Of a stretch of DNA of 7,624 nt, positions 1-7,406 are shown one piece after another. The position numbers were made by a program, and so were the translations under genes. The stretch comes from Acidimicrobiia bacterium (lineage in GTDB: Bacteria > Actinomycetota > Acidimicrobiia > IMCC26256 > JACDBD01), in the NCBI GenBank assembly GCA_031177445.1, contig JAPSGP010000132.1:1-7624 (forward strand), read 5' to 3'. How positions within the stretch are numbered: the first letter of the stretch is position 1; each line of letters starts with the position of its first letter. The notes under the pieces are model-generated. The model did not search any database. It saw nothing but the letters and a program-made list of their open reading frames with translations, and was not told the DNA's origin.

Positions 1-233
1 AGGAAGTGGAACTCGTCGCCGTCGGGATGCATCTCGGACGAGGTCATGTCCTCTCTCATCTCGTAGGCGGCGACGAGCCAGCCGTCGAGCGTGGCGGTGT
101 CACGAACCACCGGGTCCGTGAACGAGCCGCTCATGAGCTGTTCCCAGAACTCGGGAACGGGCACGTCGATCGCACGCGCCTCGTTCCCGGTCAGAAAGAA
201 GTAGCGCTCGGCAAGCGGTGCTGCATCGGTCAT
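1..233 (-). CDS. Partial cupin-domain protein, N-terminal 77 codons
   Basis: The minus strand is open from an ATG at 233-231 to the window edge, so the C-terminal part is missing. The peptide begins MTDAAPLAERYFFLTGNEAR and ends HPDGDEFHF plus a leucine codon fragment. The block EMHPDGDEFHFL (residues 67-78) resembles the first conserved cupin motif, in which a His and a Glu about five residues apart line the metal or substrate pocket; here these would be H69 and E74. The cupin barrel proper would lie beyond the edge, so neither substrate nor enzyme activity can be assigned. A purine-rich AAAGAGATGG lies about 8-17 bases upstream of the ATG and could serve as the ribosome site. The gene is transcribed away from the plus-strand cluster, and the two starts share a 258-base divergent gap. 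That this frame is coding is fairly sure because the peptide composition is natural. The cupin label is moderate, since it rests on one motif. Confidence 0.72.
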   Translation of the reverse strand, partial: MTDAAPLAERYFFLTGNEARAIDVPVPEFWEQLMSGSFTDPVVRDTATLDGWLVAAYEMREDMTSSEMHPDGDEFHF

Positions 234-319
234 CGCGTGTCCATCTCTTTGCGAATCGCCCCACGGTTTCAGGGTGCGGATTACACGATGGCAGCTCGGG
301 CCGCGCCCGTCTTGGACGA

Positions 320-478
320 ATGGAAGCACGCTCGAGCACCGTCACCGTGGCCGAGCTGCGCATGAAGGCATTCCTCCGGGCCAACGAGACGACCGCGGAC
401 GCATTGACCGTGCTGGCACGACGCTCGCCGGAGGAACGCCAAGATGCAACGAAACCGATGAAAGGAGCGGTCCGGTAG
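320..478 (+). CDS. Small hypothetical ORF, 52 residues
   Basis: An ATG-started frame of 52 residues in the divergent gap, ending TAG 13 bases before the ATG of the receiver-flavoprotein gene. The product would be soluble and mostly helical, with a run such as VTVAELRMKAFLRANETT and a charged C-terminus. I do not recognise a family. In favour: by hand count about 75% of third positions are G/C against about 65% of first and 54% of second positions, the order expected of coding DNA in a GC-rich genome. Against: only a weak GGA at 314-316 precedes the ATG, and an internal ATG at 362 is an alternative start. It may be a real small protein, or a leader whose translation feeds ribosomes to the next gene, which has no ribosome site of its own. 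Confidence 0.38.
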   Translation: MEARSSTVTVAELRMKAFLRANETTADALTVLARRSPEERQDATKPMKGAVR

Positions 479-491
479 CGTCGAATACATC

Positions 492-2161
<1,670 letters not shown>

Positions 2162-2165
<4 letters not shown>

Positions 2166-2317
2166 GACGAGCGACCGCGGCGCAGGCGGCATGCACAGCG
2201 GGACGAGACGCGGAGGCGGCGGCTTTGCCGACCGCCGGAGCGGGGTTCGGAACCTGCGCCGCACCGAGGCGGGGCCCGAGCGGCCCGGCGCGAAGCGCCA
2301 GGAGCGAAAAGAAATGA
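2162..2317 (+). CDS. Possible 51-residue bridging ORF with ATGA junctions at both ends
   Basis: An ATG at 2162 overlaps the stop of the flavoprotein gene (ATGA), and its own TGA at 2315-2317 overlaps the ATG of the kinase gene (ATGA again). GGAG at 2153-2156 sits five bases upstream, a proper ribosome-site spacing. The peptide is Ala/Arg/Gly-rich with two cysteines (C11, C31) and a basic tail ending SARSEKK; I recognise no family. The doubt is compositional: by hand count second positions are the most GC-rich (about 84%), then third (74%) and first (68%), which is not the coding order, and codons AGA, CGA and GGA are frequent. It may be a translated coupler rather than a functional protein, or chance. 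Confidence 0.25.
2217..2237 (+). promoter_or_regulatory. Weak inverted repeat between flavoprotein and kinase genes
   Basis: Six-base arms CGGCGG (2217-2222) and CCGCCG (2232-2237) enclose a nine-base spacer. In such GC-rich DNA this can occur by chance. Listed because it is one of three hairpin-capable elements in a 148-base gap. Confidence 0.2.
2272..2299 (+). promoter_or_regulatory. Two adjacent hairpins abutting the kinase ribosome site
   Basis: GGGCC (2272-2276) can pair with GGCCC (2282-2286) around a five-base loop. Directly after it, GGCGC (2287-2291) can pair with GCGCC (2295-2299) around a GAA triloop. The second stem ends one base before the AGGAG of the kinase gene. The stacked stems could affect ribosome access or mRNA stability at this junction. 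The pairing is visible in the sequence; any regulatory role is inference. Confidence 0.33.
2300..2304 (+). promoter_or_regulatory. Ribosome binding site of the kinase gene
   Basis: AGGAG followed by nine bases (CGAAAAGAA) and the ATG at 2314. This decides the start: the frame stays open upstream to an ATG at 2191, but that ATG has only a weak site, and the extra 41 residues would be Arg/Gly-rich and unlike a folded domain. Confidence 0.75.
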
Positions 2318-3768
2318 CAGAACCCGAGCGACTGGCACCGGACGAGCTCCGAACGCTCTTCCTGTTCGAGCGCCTGACCGCCGAGCAGCTCGAGTGGCTG
2401 GCGGCACGCGGGCGGGTGGTCGAGTATCCGGCGGGGGCGACCATCCATGCGGAAGGCGCGCCCGCCTCGTGCTTCCTCGTGCTGCTCTCGGGCACGATCG
2501 CGATGTCCGCTCGGGTGCAGGGCGGCGAGCTCGAGCTGTTCCGCACCGACTACTACGGGGCGTACACAGGCGCGTTCAATGCGTACCTCGCCGACCAGGG
2601 CGTCCCGCAGGTGTACCCGGGGACGGCGCGGGCCGTCACCGACTGCCGCCTGTTCGAGCTGCCCGCGACCGACTTCGGGCGTGCGGTACGTGAGTGGTTT
2701 CCGATGGCTGCGCACCTGCTGGAAGGATTCACGACCCAGGGGCAGGCCGCCAGCGACACCGTCGCCCGGCACGAGCGGCTGGTCGCGCTCGGCTCGGTGA
2801 CCGCGGGGCTCACCCACGAGCTCAACAATCCGGTCGCGGCGGTGATGCGTGCCAGCGCGCGGCTGCGAGAGATGCTGGCGGAGATGCGAGACAAGATCGG
2901 AATGATCATTCGTAGCCAGCTGCCCGCGAACCAGCTCGAAGCCATCGCCGAACTGACCGGTCGCGCGCTCGAGCACCGCCGGGAGGCGCCCAACCTGTCG
3001 CCGCTGGAAGCATCAGATCGCGAGGGCGAGCTCGCCGACTGGCTCGAGGACCACGGGGTGAGCGGCGCCTGGGACATCGCACCCACGCTGGTCGCCGCCG
3101 GTGTCGACCTGGCTTGGGTGGAGAAGTTGGCCGAGGTGTTGTCACCGCCGCATCTGGAAGCTGGGCTGTCCTATCCCGTGCGCGCCCTGGAATCCGACAG
3201 CCTGCTCGACGAGATCACCGACGCCGCCGGTCGTATCTCGACGTTGCTCGCCACCGCCAAGCAGTACACGCAGATGGACCGGGCGCCGCTCCAGTCCTTC
3301 GACATCCACGAGGGCCTCGAGGCCACCTTGACCATGATGGGGCACAAGCTCGGCGACGAGATCGTCGTCGTCCGCGAGTACGACCACAGTATCCCCAGGA
3401 TCTCGGCGTACCCGGGCGAGCTCAATCAGGTCTGGACAAACCTCATCGACAACGCGATCGATGCCATGGAGGGCCGCGGGACCCTCACCGTACGCACGGG
3501 ACCGGAGAACGACGACCAGCTGAAGGTGGAGATCGGCGACACCGGCCCCGGCATCCCGGACGAGATCCGGAGCCGGGTCTTCGAGCCCTTCTTCACCACC
3601 AAGGAGGTCGGGCACGGCACCGGCCTCGGCCTCGACATCGCCTGGCGCATCGTCGTCGGGCGCCACAGCGGCGTCATTCGCCTGGAATCGGTCCCGGGCG
3701 ACACCCGGTTCCAGGTCGTGCTGCCCGTCCGGCAGCCCGACTCGCAGTCCGACTCGCAGTCCGACTGA
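2314..3768 (+). CDS. Soluble sensor histidine kinase with cNMP-binding-like domain
   Basis: A 484-residue protein without membrane segments. Residues about 10-130 resemble a cyclic-nucleotide-binding (CRP/FNR-type) beta-barrel, seen as FERLTAEQLEWLA, YPAGATIHAEGAPAS and FLVLLSGTI. The phosphate-binding cassette is degenerate, so a cAMP ligand is uncertain. The dimerisation helix carries H168 in GLTHELNNPVAAV (165-177), the predicted phosphorylated histidine. About 100 residues (195-295) then intervene before the second helix (about 299-342), much longer than in ordinary kinases. The HATPase domain has N-box residues N371-N380 (NQVWTNLIDN), G1 box DTGPGI (409-414), F-box FEPFFTT (423-429) and G2 box GHGTGLGL (433-440), all intact, so kinase activity is expected. 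The likely partner is the receiver domain of the gene 148 bases upstream. The C-terminus PDSQSDSQSD is encoded by a tandem DNA repeat. The first-helix insertion and the degenerate cNMP domain make the input signal unclear. Confidence 0.92.
   Translation: MTEPERLAPDELRTLFLFERLTAEQLEWLAARGRVVEYPAGATIHAEGAPASCFLVLLSGTIAMSARVQGGELELFRTDYYGAYTGAFNAYLADQGVPQVYPGTARAVTDCRLFELPATDFGRAVREWFPMAAHLLEGFTTQGQAASDTVARHERLVALGSVTAGLTHELNNPVAAVMRASARLREMLAEMRDKIGMIIRSQLPANQLEAIAELTGRALEHRREAPNLSPLEASDREGELADWLEDHGVSGAWDIAPTLVAAGVDLAWVEKLAEVLSPPHLEAGLSYPVRALESDSLLDEITDAAGRISTLLATAKQYTQMDRAPLQSFDIHEGLEATLTMMGHKLGDEIVVVREYDHSIPRISAYPGELNQVWTNLIDNAIDAMEGRGTLTVRTGPENDDQLKVEIGDTGPGIPDEIRSRVFEPFFTTKEVGHGTGLGLDIAWRIVVGRHSGVIRLESVPGDTRFQVVLPVRQPDSQSDSQSD
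3737..3766 (+). repeat. 12-base tandem repeat at the kinase 3' end
   Basis: Two and a half exact copies of CCGACTCGCAGT (period 12). They encode the SDSQ-type tail of the kinase, and the last partial copy runs into the stop codon. Copy number could vary in frame by slippage, which would change only the disordered tail. Confidence 0.85.
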
Positions 3769-3779
3769 CGGAGCAGCGG

Positions 3780-3839
3780 ATGTCTGGCGCGCGCCTGCCG
3801 CCCGAGGCCTACCCTTACCGCCTGGCGAATGTTTCGTGA
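3780..3839 (+). CDS. Possible 19-residue leader ORF
   Basis: An ATG at 3780 with GGAG at 3770-3773 (six-base spacing) opens a frame of 19 residues ending TGA at 3837-3839, 22 bases before the dikinase ATG. The peptide starts MSGARLPPEAYPYRLANVS. Its ribosome site is better than that of the dikinase gene itself, so it could be a leader or re-initiation peptide. It is too short to judge by composition, and chance is quite possible. Confidence 0.22.
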   Translation: MSGARLPPEAYPYRLANVS

Positions 3840-3861
3840 ACGGAAGTAGTTGGACCTCGCA

Positions 3862-5946
3862 ATGAGCGAAACGCACGTGGGGGTTCCCTCACCCACCTTG
3901 GTAACCGAACGTCCCTTCGTCGTCGACCTGGCCGACGACCTTGCCCTCGCGCCCGCGCTCACCGGCGGGAAGGCGGCCGCCCTGGCCCGGGGCGCCGCCG
4001 CCGGGCTCGATGCCCTACCCGGCGTGGTTCTCACCACCGCATTCTGCGACGCCGTCGACGGCGGCGGCGACGTCGCCCAGCACCCTGCAGTACGCGAGGC
4101 GTTCGAGCGCGCGGGTGGCGACCGCCAGGCGCTGGTGGCCCGGAGCTCGTCGGTCGTCGAGGACACCGCGACGTCGTCCATGGCGGGCCAGTTCGACTCC
4201 ATCATCGGGATCACCGGCTTCGAGGCTTTCGTCAAGGCAGTGATCGCGGTCCTGGACTCGCGGGAGCGAGCCGGCGCCGCCGACCAGCCGATCGCGGTGC
4301 TGGTCCAGCCACTCATCGAGCCCAAGTTCGGCGGGGTCATGTTCGGGGTCGATCCGGTGTGGGGTCGAACCGACCGTCGGGTCGTGAGCGCGGTCCGGGG
4401 CGGGCCGGAACAGCTGGTGAGCGGCGAGGTCGACGGCTCGCGTTACGTGCTCGAGGCGTCGTCCGCCAAGGTGCTCGAGTTCGACGCCAACGACGGCCCT
4501 GCGCTCTCTCAGGTCGACCTGCGCCGGCTCGTGGCGCTGTCCGACCGCGTCGCTTCGGTCTACGGCGGGCCGCAGGACGTCGAGTGGGCCATCGGCACCG
4601 GCACCGAGTTGTGGCTGCTCCAGTCACGCCCGGTCACGACCGTGATCCGAGGCGTCCCCCGCGGCCCCATCTACGGACCGGGTCCGGTGGCGGAGACCTT
4701 CCCTGCACCGCTCACCGAGCTCGAACACGACCTCTGGGTTCCCCCGCTTCGCGAGGCGGTGGCCGAAGCGGTATTGCTCGCGGGCGCCGCGACCGAGGCC
4801 GACGTCGCCGCCAGCGAGGTCGTGGTCTGCGTCGACGGCCACGTCGCCATCGACCTGCGGCTGGCGGGCGAGATCAAGCCGAAGCGTCGGCTCATCTCAA
4901 GGCTGAACCCGATCCCCGCGATCCGTCAGCTGCGGGGCGCGTGGCGGGTCGGCCGGCTCCGCTCGGCGCTCCCGCGCCTCGCCGAGAACCTGCTCGACCG
5001 GACCGACGGCGACCTCGAGGCCGTGCCGGCGTTGACCGACCTCACGAGCCGGCAGCTGATCGCGCTCCTCCACCGCAGCCGCGAGATCCTGCGTGCACTC
5101 CACGCGCACGAGATCCTCGTCGGCATGCTCACCGACACGGGCGGCAATCGCATGACCGGCGCGTCGGTGGCACTGCGCGTGCTCGCCGAGGCCCGCCAGG
5201 ACGGGCTCAGCGACGAGGAGATCCTGGCGCGCAGCCCCACGGTCCTGGCGCTGACCGCCCCGCGAGTCGCGCCGGCGCCCGAGCTCCCTGCGGAGGCGAC
5301 GGCCGTGCACGTGACCACGAGCTGCCAGGGCTGCAGCGACAACGGCATCACCCGCGAGGCGCTCCGGCTGCGCGTGCGCTGGGTGCAGGAGCTCTCGGGT
5401 CGTGCGGCGTGGGAGCTCGGCGAGCGACTCGCTGCCACCGGCGACCTCACCGAGCCCGAGCTCATCCGCCACATGAGCCTGGCGCACGTGGAGGCGGTGG
5501 CCACCAAGCGCGCTGTCGTCGTGCCGAAGCTCGTGTCCACGCACGAGCACGACTTCGGCGCGCCGCTGCCCGCCTGGTTCCAGCTGTCGGACCTGGGCAA
5601 GCCGATCCGGGCGCAGTCCGCGACCGAGGTCGGGGGCGGCACCGGCGCCGGGGGCGGCACCGCCAGCGGCCCGGTCACCTTCGACGCCGACGATCCCCCC
5701 ACCGGCTCGGTCCTCGTCACCACCACCTTGGCGCCCGGGCTCGGCCCCCTGCTCCCACGGCTCAAGGGCATCGTGGCCGAGACCGGTTCGGTGCTGTCGC
5801 ACCTCGCCATCCTGGCCCGGGAGGCCGGAGTGGCCACGGTCGTCGGCTACGCCGGTGCGACCGATGACCTTCCCGAAGGCACGGTCGTGCTCGTCGACGG
5901 CGACACCGGACAGGTCACCATCCAGGACGAAGGAGACAGGTCGTGA
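3862..5946 (+). CDS. PEP-synthase/rifampin-phosphotransferase-like dikinase, substrate unknown
   Basis: A 694-residue cytoplasmic protein. Residues 30-260 form the PPDK/PEP-synthase-type ATP-grasp domain: GGK (35-37), ARSSS...ED with R94, AGQFDS (108-113), GGVMFGVDP (157-165), DVEWA with E241, and QSRPV (254-258). Residues about 265-600 are an unassigned, mostly helical middle region with a basic stretch (339-380) and a CQGC motif (488-491). A Gly/Thr linker (591-603) leads to the swivel domain with catalytic H647 in GSVLSHLAILAREAGVATVV. There is no C-terminal PEP-binding TIM barrel. This order matches rifampin phosphotransferases (about 860 residues), in which ATP phosphorylates the His and the swivel domain passes the phosphate to a ligand held in the middle. 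This protein is shorter, and the ATP-grasp N-lobe is compact (about 34 residues between LTTAF and ARSSS). The ligand cannot be predicted. The ATG at 3862 is preferred; an in-frame TTG at 3850 would add four residues. The ribosome site is weak. The stop overlaps the next gene's GTG. Confidence 0.88.
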   Translation: MSETHVGVPSPTLVTERPFVVDLADDLALAPALTGGKAAALARGAAAGLDALPGVVLTTAFCDAVDGGGDVAQHPAVREAFERAGGDRQALVARSSSVVEDTATSSMAGQFDSIIGITGFEAFVKAVIAVLDSRERAGAADQPIAVLVQPLIEPKFGGVMFGVDPVWGRTDRRVVSAVRGGPEQLVSGEVDGSRYVLEASSAKVLEFDANDGPALSQVDLRRLVALSDRVASVYGGPQDVEWAIGTGTELWLLQSRPVTTVIRGVPRGPIYGPGPVAETFPAPLTELEHDLWVPPLREAVAEAVLLAGAATEADVAASEVVVCVDGHVAIDLRLAGEIKPKRRLISRLNPIPAIRQLRGAWRVGRLRSALPRLAENLLDRTDGDLEAVPALTDLTSRQLIALLHRSREILRALHAHEILVGMLTDTGGNRMTGASVALRVLAEARQDGLSDEEILARSPTVLALTAPRVAPAPELPAEATAVHVTTSCQGCSDNGITREALRLRVRWVQELSGRAAWELGERLAATGDLTEPELIRHMSLAHVEAVATKRAVVVPKLVSTHEHDFGAPLPAWFQLSDLGKPIRAQSATEVGGGTGAGGGTASGPVTFDADDPPTGSVLVTTTLAPGLGPLLPRLKGIVAETGSVLSHLAILAREAGVATVVGYAGATDDLPEGTVVLVDGDTGQVTIQDEGDRS
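5631..5662 (+). repeat. Direct repeat encoding the Gly/Thr linker of the dikinase
   Basis: CGGGGGCGGCACCG occurs at 5631-5644 and again at 5649-5662, with an 18-base period. It encodes GGGT twice and forms the hinge between the middle region and the phosphohistidine domain. A swinging swivel domain needs such a flexible connection. Confidence 0.7.
5930..5935 (+). promoter_or_regulatory. Ribosome binding site for the GTG start at 5943
   Basis: AAGGAG lies seven bases before the GTG and is contained in the last codons of the dikinase gene. It fixes the non-ATG start of the membrane protein gene and supports coupled translation. Confidence 0.75.
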
Positions 5947-6467
5947 AGGTCATCGCCTGGCTGGCCGGCATCGGCACGCTGCTCGCGGGCGGCTTCTACA
6001 TGATCGTCTCGCTCAACCGTTGGGAATGGAACCGCGCGCTGTTCTTCGGGTTGATCGTCCTGATCGCCGAGGTCGGGCTCGCGACCGGACTGGTGCTGCG
6101 CCGCCTCACCCGTCTCGAGTACCGCATGAAGGTCGATCCGGTCGTCGCGCAGATCCTGCGCGAGACCCGGCCACCGTCATCGGATCGCTTCGCGTGGCTG
6201 CGTCAGTCGACCCGAGAGCTCAACGTCTTCATCACGTTCATCATCGGAGGCGGCATCATCATCTCGGGCATCGCCTGGGTCGTCGATCGCGTCGCCTCGA
6301 AGACATCGTCGCCCGCCGGCGAGCAGCGCCTCGGCCGCCAGCTCGGTGCGATCAGCTATCCCTCGGGCGGGCTCCTGCTCGACGACGTGACCGTGCTCGC
6401 GCAGGAGGTGCCAGGCGCCAACGACGAGCAGATCCGCCAGCTGCTGCGCCGTTCCGGCAGCCCGTGA
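5943..6467 (+). CDS. Hypothetical three-helix membrane protein
   Basis: 174 residues from a GTG start that overlaps the dikinase stop by four bases (GTGA). Three hydrophobic segments are visible: about 3-22, 32-53 and 95-114. Positive charges after the second (RRLTRLEYRMK, 53-63) suggest that the N-terminus and the 54-94 loop are cytoplasmic and that the 60-residue C-terminal tail (115-174) is outside. The tail contains ISYPSGGLLLDDVTVLA and a charged end. I do not recognise a family, and no catalytic motif is evident. The overlap with the upstream dikinase and with the downstream anchored protein indicates a translational unit of three genes, so it may anchor the dikinase or receive its product. 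That role is inference from position only. Confidence 0.82.
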   Translation: MKVIAWLAGIGTLLAGGFYMIVSLNRWEWNRALFFGLIVLIAEVGLATGLVLRRLTRLEYRMKVDPVVAQILRETRPPSSDRFAWLRQSTRELNVFITFIIGGGIIISGIAWVVDRVASKTSSPAGEQRLGRQLGAISYPSGGLLLDDVTVLAQEVPGANDEQIRQLLRRSGSP

Positions 6468-6853
6468 GGAAGCTCAAGCCGCTCAGAATCCTCCTCGGCT
6501 TGGTGGGTCTCGGGATCGGCGTCGTACTCGTCCTCGCGCTGCGCGAGGCCACGCTCTCGACCCACGAGCCCGTAGCTGCGGAACGGATGGAGCTCGTCGT
6601 GCACGCGAAGACGAAGGGCGGCGAGAAGGGTCAGACCCTCGCCGAGATGGTCGAGGCGCAGCTCTCCACCTGCCGGCTCGAAGTCACGTCCGACCTGGCC
6701 GCTCCCATCGAGAGTCTCGGGGACGGGAACTTTCGCACCGTGTTGTCGCCCGCGCTCGACGAGACCGACAGGAAGCAGTTCCGCGGCTGCGTCGGGGACT
6801 GGCTCATCGACCATCTGCAGATGAGCGTGGTCGAGCTGCAAGACCTCCGCTGA
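6464..6853 (+). CDS. Hypothetical membrane-anchored protein with two outside cysteines
   Basis: 129 residues from a GTG that overlaps the previous stop (GTGA). No convincing Shine-Dalgarno precedes it, so translation probably depends on ribosomes ending the upstream gene. A basic start (MRKLKPLR) is followed by one hydrophobic segment (about 9-26) without a lipobox, acting as a signal anchor. The outside domain (about 28-129) has a predicted strand/helix mix with the blocks CRLEVTSDL (70-78), FRTVLSPALDETDRKQFRGC (90-109) and DWLIDHLQMSVVEL (112-125). C70 and C109 are the only cysteines and could form a disulfide outside the cell. I do not recognise the family. A partner role with the membrane protein encoded just before is likely from the coupling. 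Confidence 0.8.
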   Translation: MRKLKPLRILLGLVGLGIGVVLVLALREATLSTHEPVAAERMELVVHAKTKGGEKGQTLAEMVEAQLSTCRLEVTSDLAAPIESLGDGNFRTVLSPALDETDRKQFRGCVGDWLIDHLQMSVVELQDLR

Positions 6854-6923
6854 CGTCACGCGCGACATCCACATCGGACGGCCGCTACGAACACCGAGCG
6901 ACAAGTTCCGCAGCAACGTTCAC

Positions 6924-6928
6924 GGAGG
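6924..6928 (+). promoter_or_regulatory. Ribosome binding site of the SPW-like gene
   Basis: GGAGG lies six bases before the ATG at 6935. It is a strong site, in contrast to the coupled GTG start upstream, so this gene can be translated independently. Confidence 0.8.
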
Positions 6929-6934
6929 GATCTC

Positions 6935-7330
6935 ATGTCGCTCGTCAAGCTGCTCCCGGCGTGGTTCCACGCCGTCGCCGACTACGCGGTCGGCATTCTG
7001 CTCATCGTGGTCGCACTCGCCTACAACGGCTCGGCGGGCGCGATCGCCACCGGCGTCGTCGTCGGTGCGGTCGTGCTGGTCGTGAGCGCGATGACCAAGT
7101 ACCCGCTCGGCATCGCGAAGATCCTGCCGTTGCAGGTGCACCCCGGCGGCGACTACCTCGCGGCGGCGCTCCTCATCCTGGCGCCGTTCACGTTGAACTT
7201 TGCCGACGCCGAGGGTGGGATGGCGGCCTTCTACGTCGTGATGGGAGCTGCGGTCCTGGCTGTCAGCCTCATCACGAACTACCAGTACAGCCCCAAGCGC
7301 CACGCGATCGGACAGCCCGCCACCATCTGA
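6935..7330 (+). CDS. SPW-repeat-like four-helix membrane protein
   Basis: 131 residues with four hydrophobic segments (about 17-30, 36-52, 73-87 and 98-114) and a short polar C-terminus. The protein is an internal duplication: H12-x3-D16-Y followed by a hydrophobic pair and SAMTKYPLG, then H69-x3-D73-Y followed by a second pair and SLITNYQYS. This layout, with a histidine at the helix start and a two-helix unit repeated twice, is like the SPW-repeat membrane proteins, whose function is not established. The literal SPW triplet is not present, so the family label is moderate. The gene lies 81 bases after the anchored protein, in the same direction, with its own strong ribosome site, and could be the last gene of the operon or a separate unit. 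Confidence 0.82.
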   Translation: MSLVKLLPAWFHAVADYAVGILLIVVALAYNGSAGAIATGVVVGAVVLVVSAMTKYPLGIAKILPLQVHPGGDYLAAALLILAPFTLNFADAEGGMAAFYVVMGAAVLAVSLITNYQYSPKRHAIGQPATI

Positions 7331-7368
7331 CGATCAGGTGGCCTGGCCGCAGCGCATGCCGCACGACA

Positions 7369-7406
7369 GCGCGGGCCTCTTCGCAACAAAGCGGAGAGGC
7401 CTGCGC
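7369..7406 (+). terminator. Strong hairpin, probable terminator
   Basis: The arms GCGCGGGCCTCTTCGC (7369-7384) and GCGGAGAGGCCTGCGC (7391-7406) pair over all 16 positions, two of them G-U wobbles, around the loop AACAAA. GTTTC follows, so the U-tract is short. It lies 38 bases after the stop of the last plus-strand gene. High-GC bacteria often use such stems with poor U-tails. Confidence 0.75.

Noticed and set aside
280..285. TGTAAT on the minus strand as a -10 box for the cupin gene
   Set aside because: One mismatch to TATAAT and at a plausible distance, but no -35-like hexamer at 16-18 bases; too weak to annotate.
2191..2313. N-terminal extension of the kinase to the ATG at 2191
   Set aside because: The extra 41 residues are Arg/Gly-rich and disordered, and AGGAG is correctly spaced for 2314. 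The frame does have about 84% G/C at third positions here, so the longer form is not fully excluded.
3142..3876. Minus-strand frame of 244 codons across the kinase end and dikinase start
   Set aside because: Low-complexity Val/Asp/Gly composition and opposite to motif-bearing genes; a shadow.
4359..5867. Plus-strand open frame of 502 codons inside the dikinase gene
   Set aside because: It is extremely Arg/Gly/Pro-rich and has no recognisable fold; the dikinase frame carries all the catalytic motifs.
3862..5946. Calling the dikinase a rifampin phosphotransferase or PEP synthase
   Set aside because: Only the domain order and catalytic motifs are shared; the middle region is shorter and not recognisably rifampin-binding, and the PEP barrel is absent.
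6851..6858. Perfect palindrome TGACGTCA over the stop of the anchored protein gene
   Set aside because: An eight-base palindrome is expected by chance at this scale, and the flanks do not extend it.
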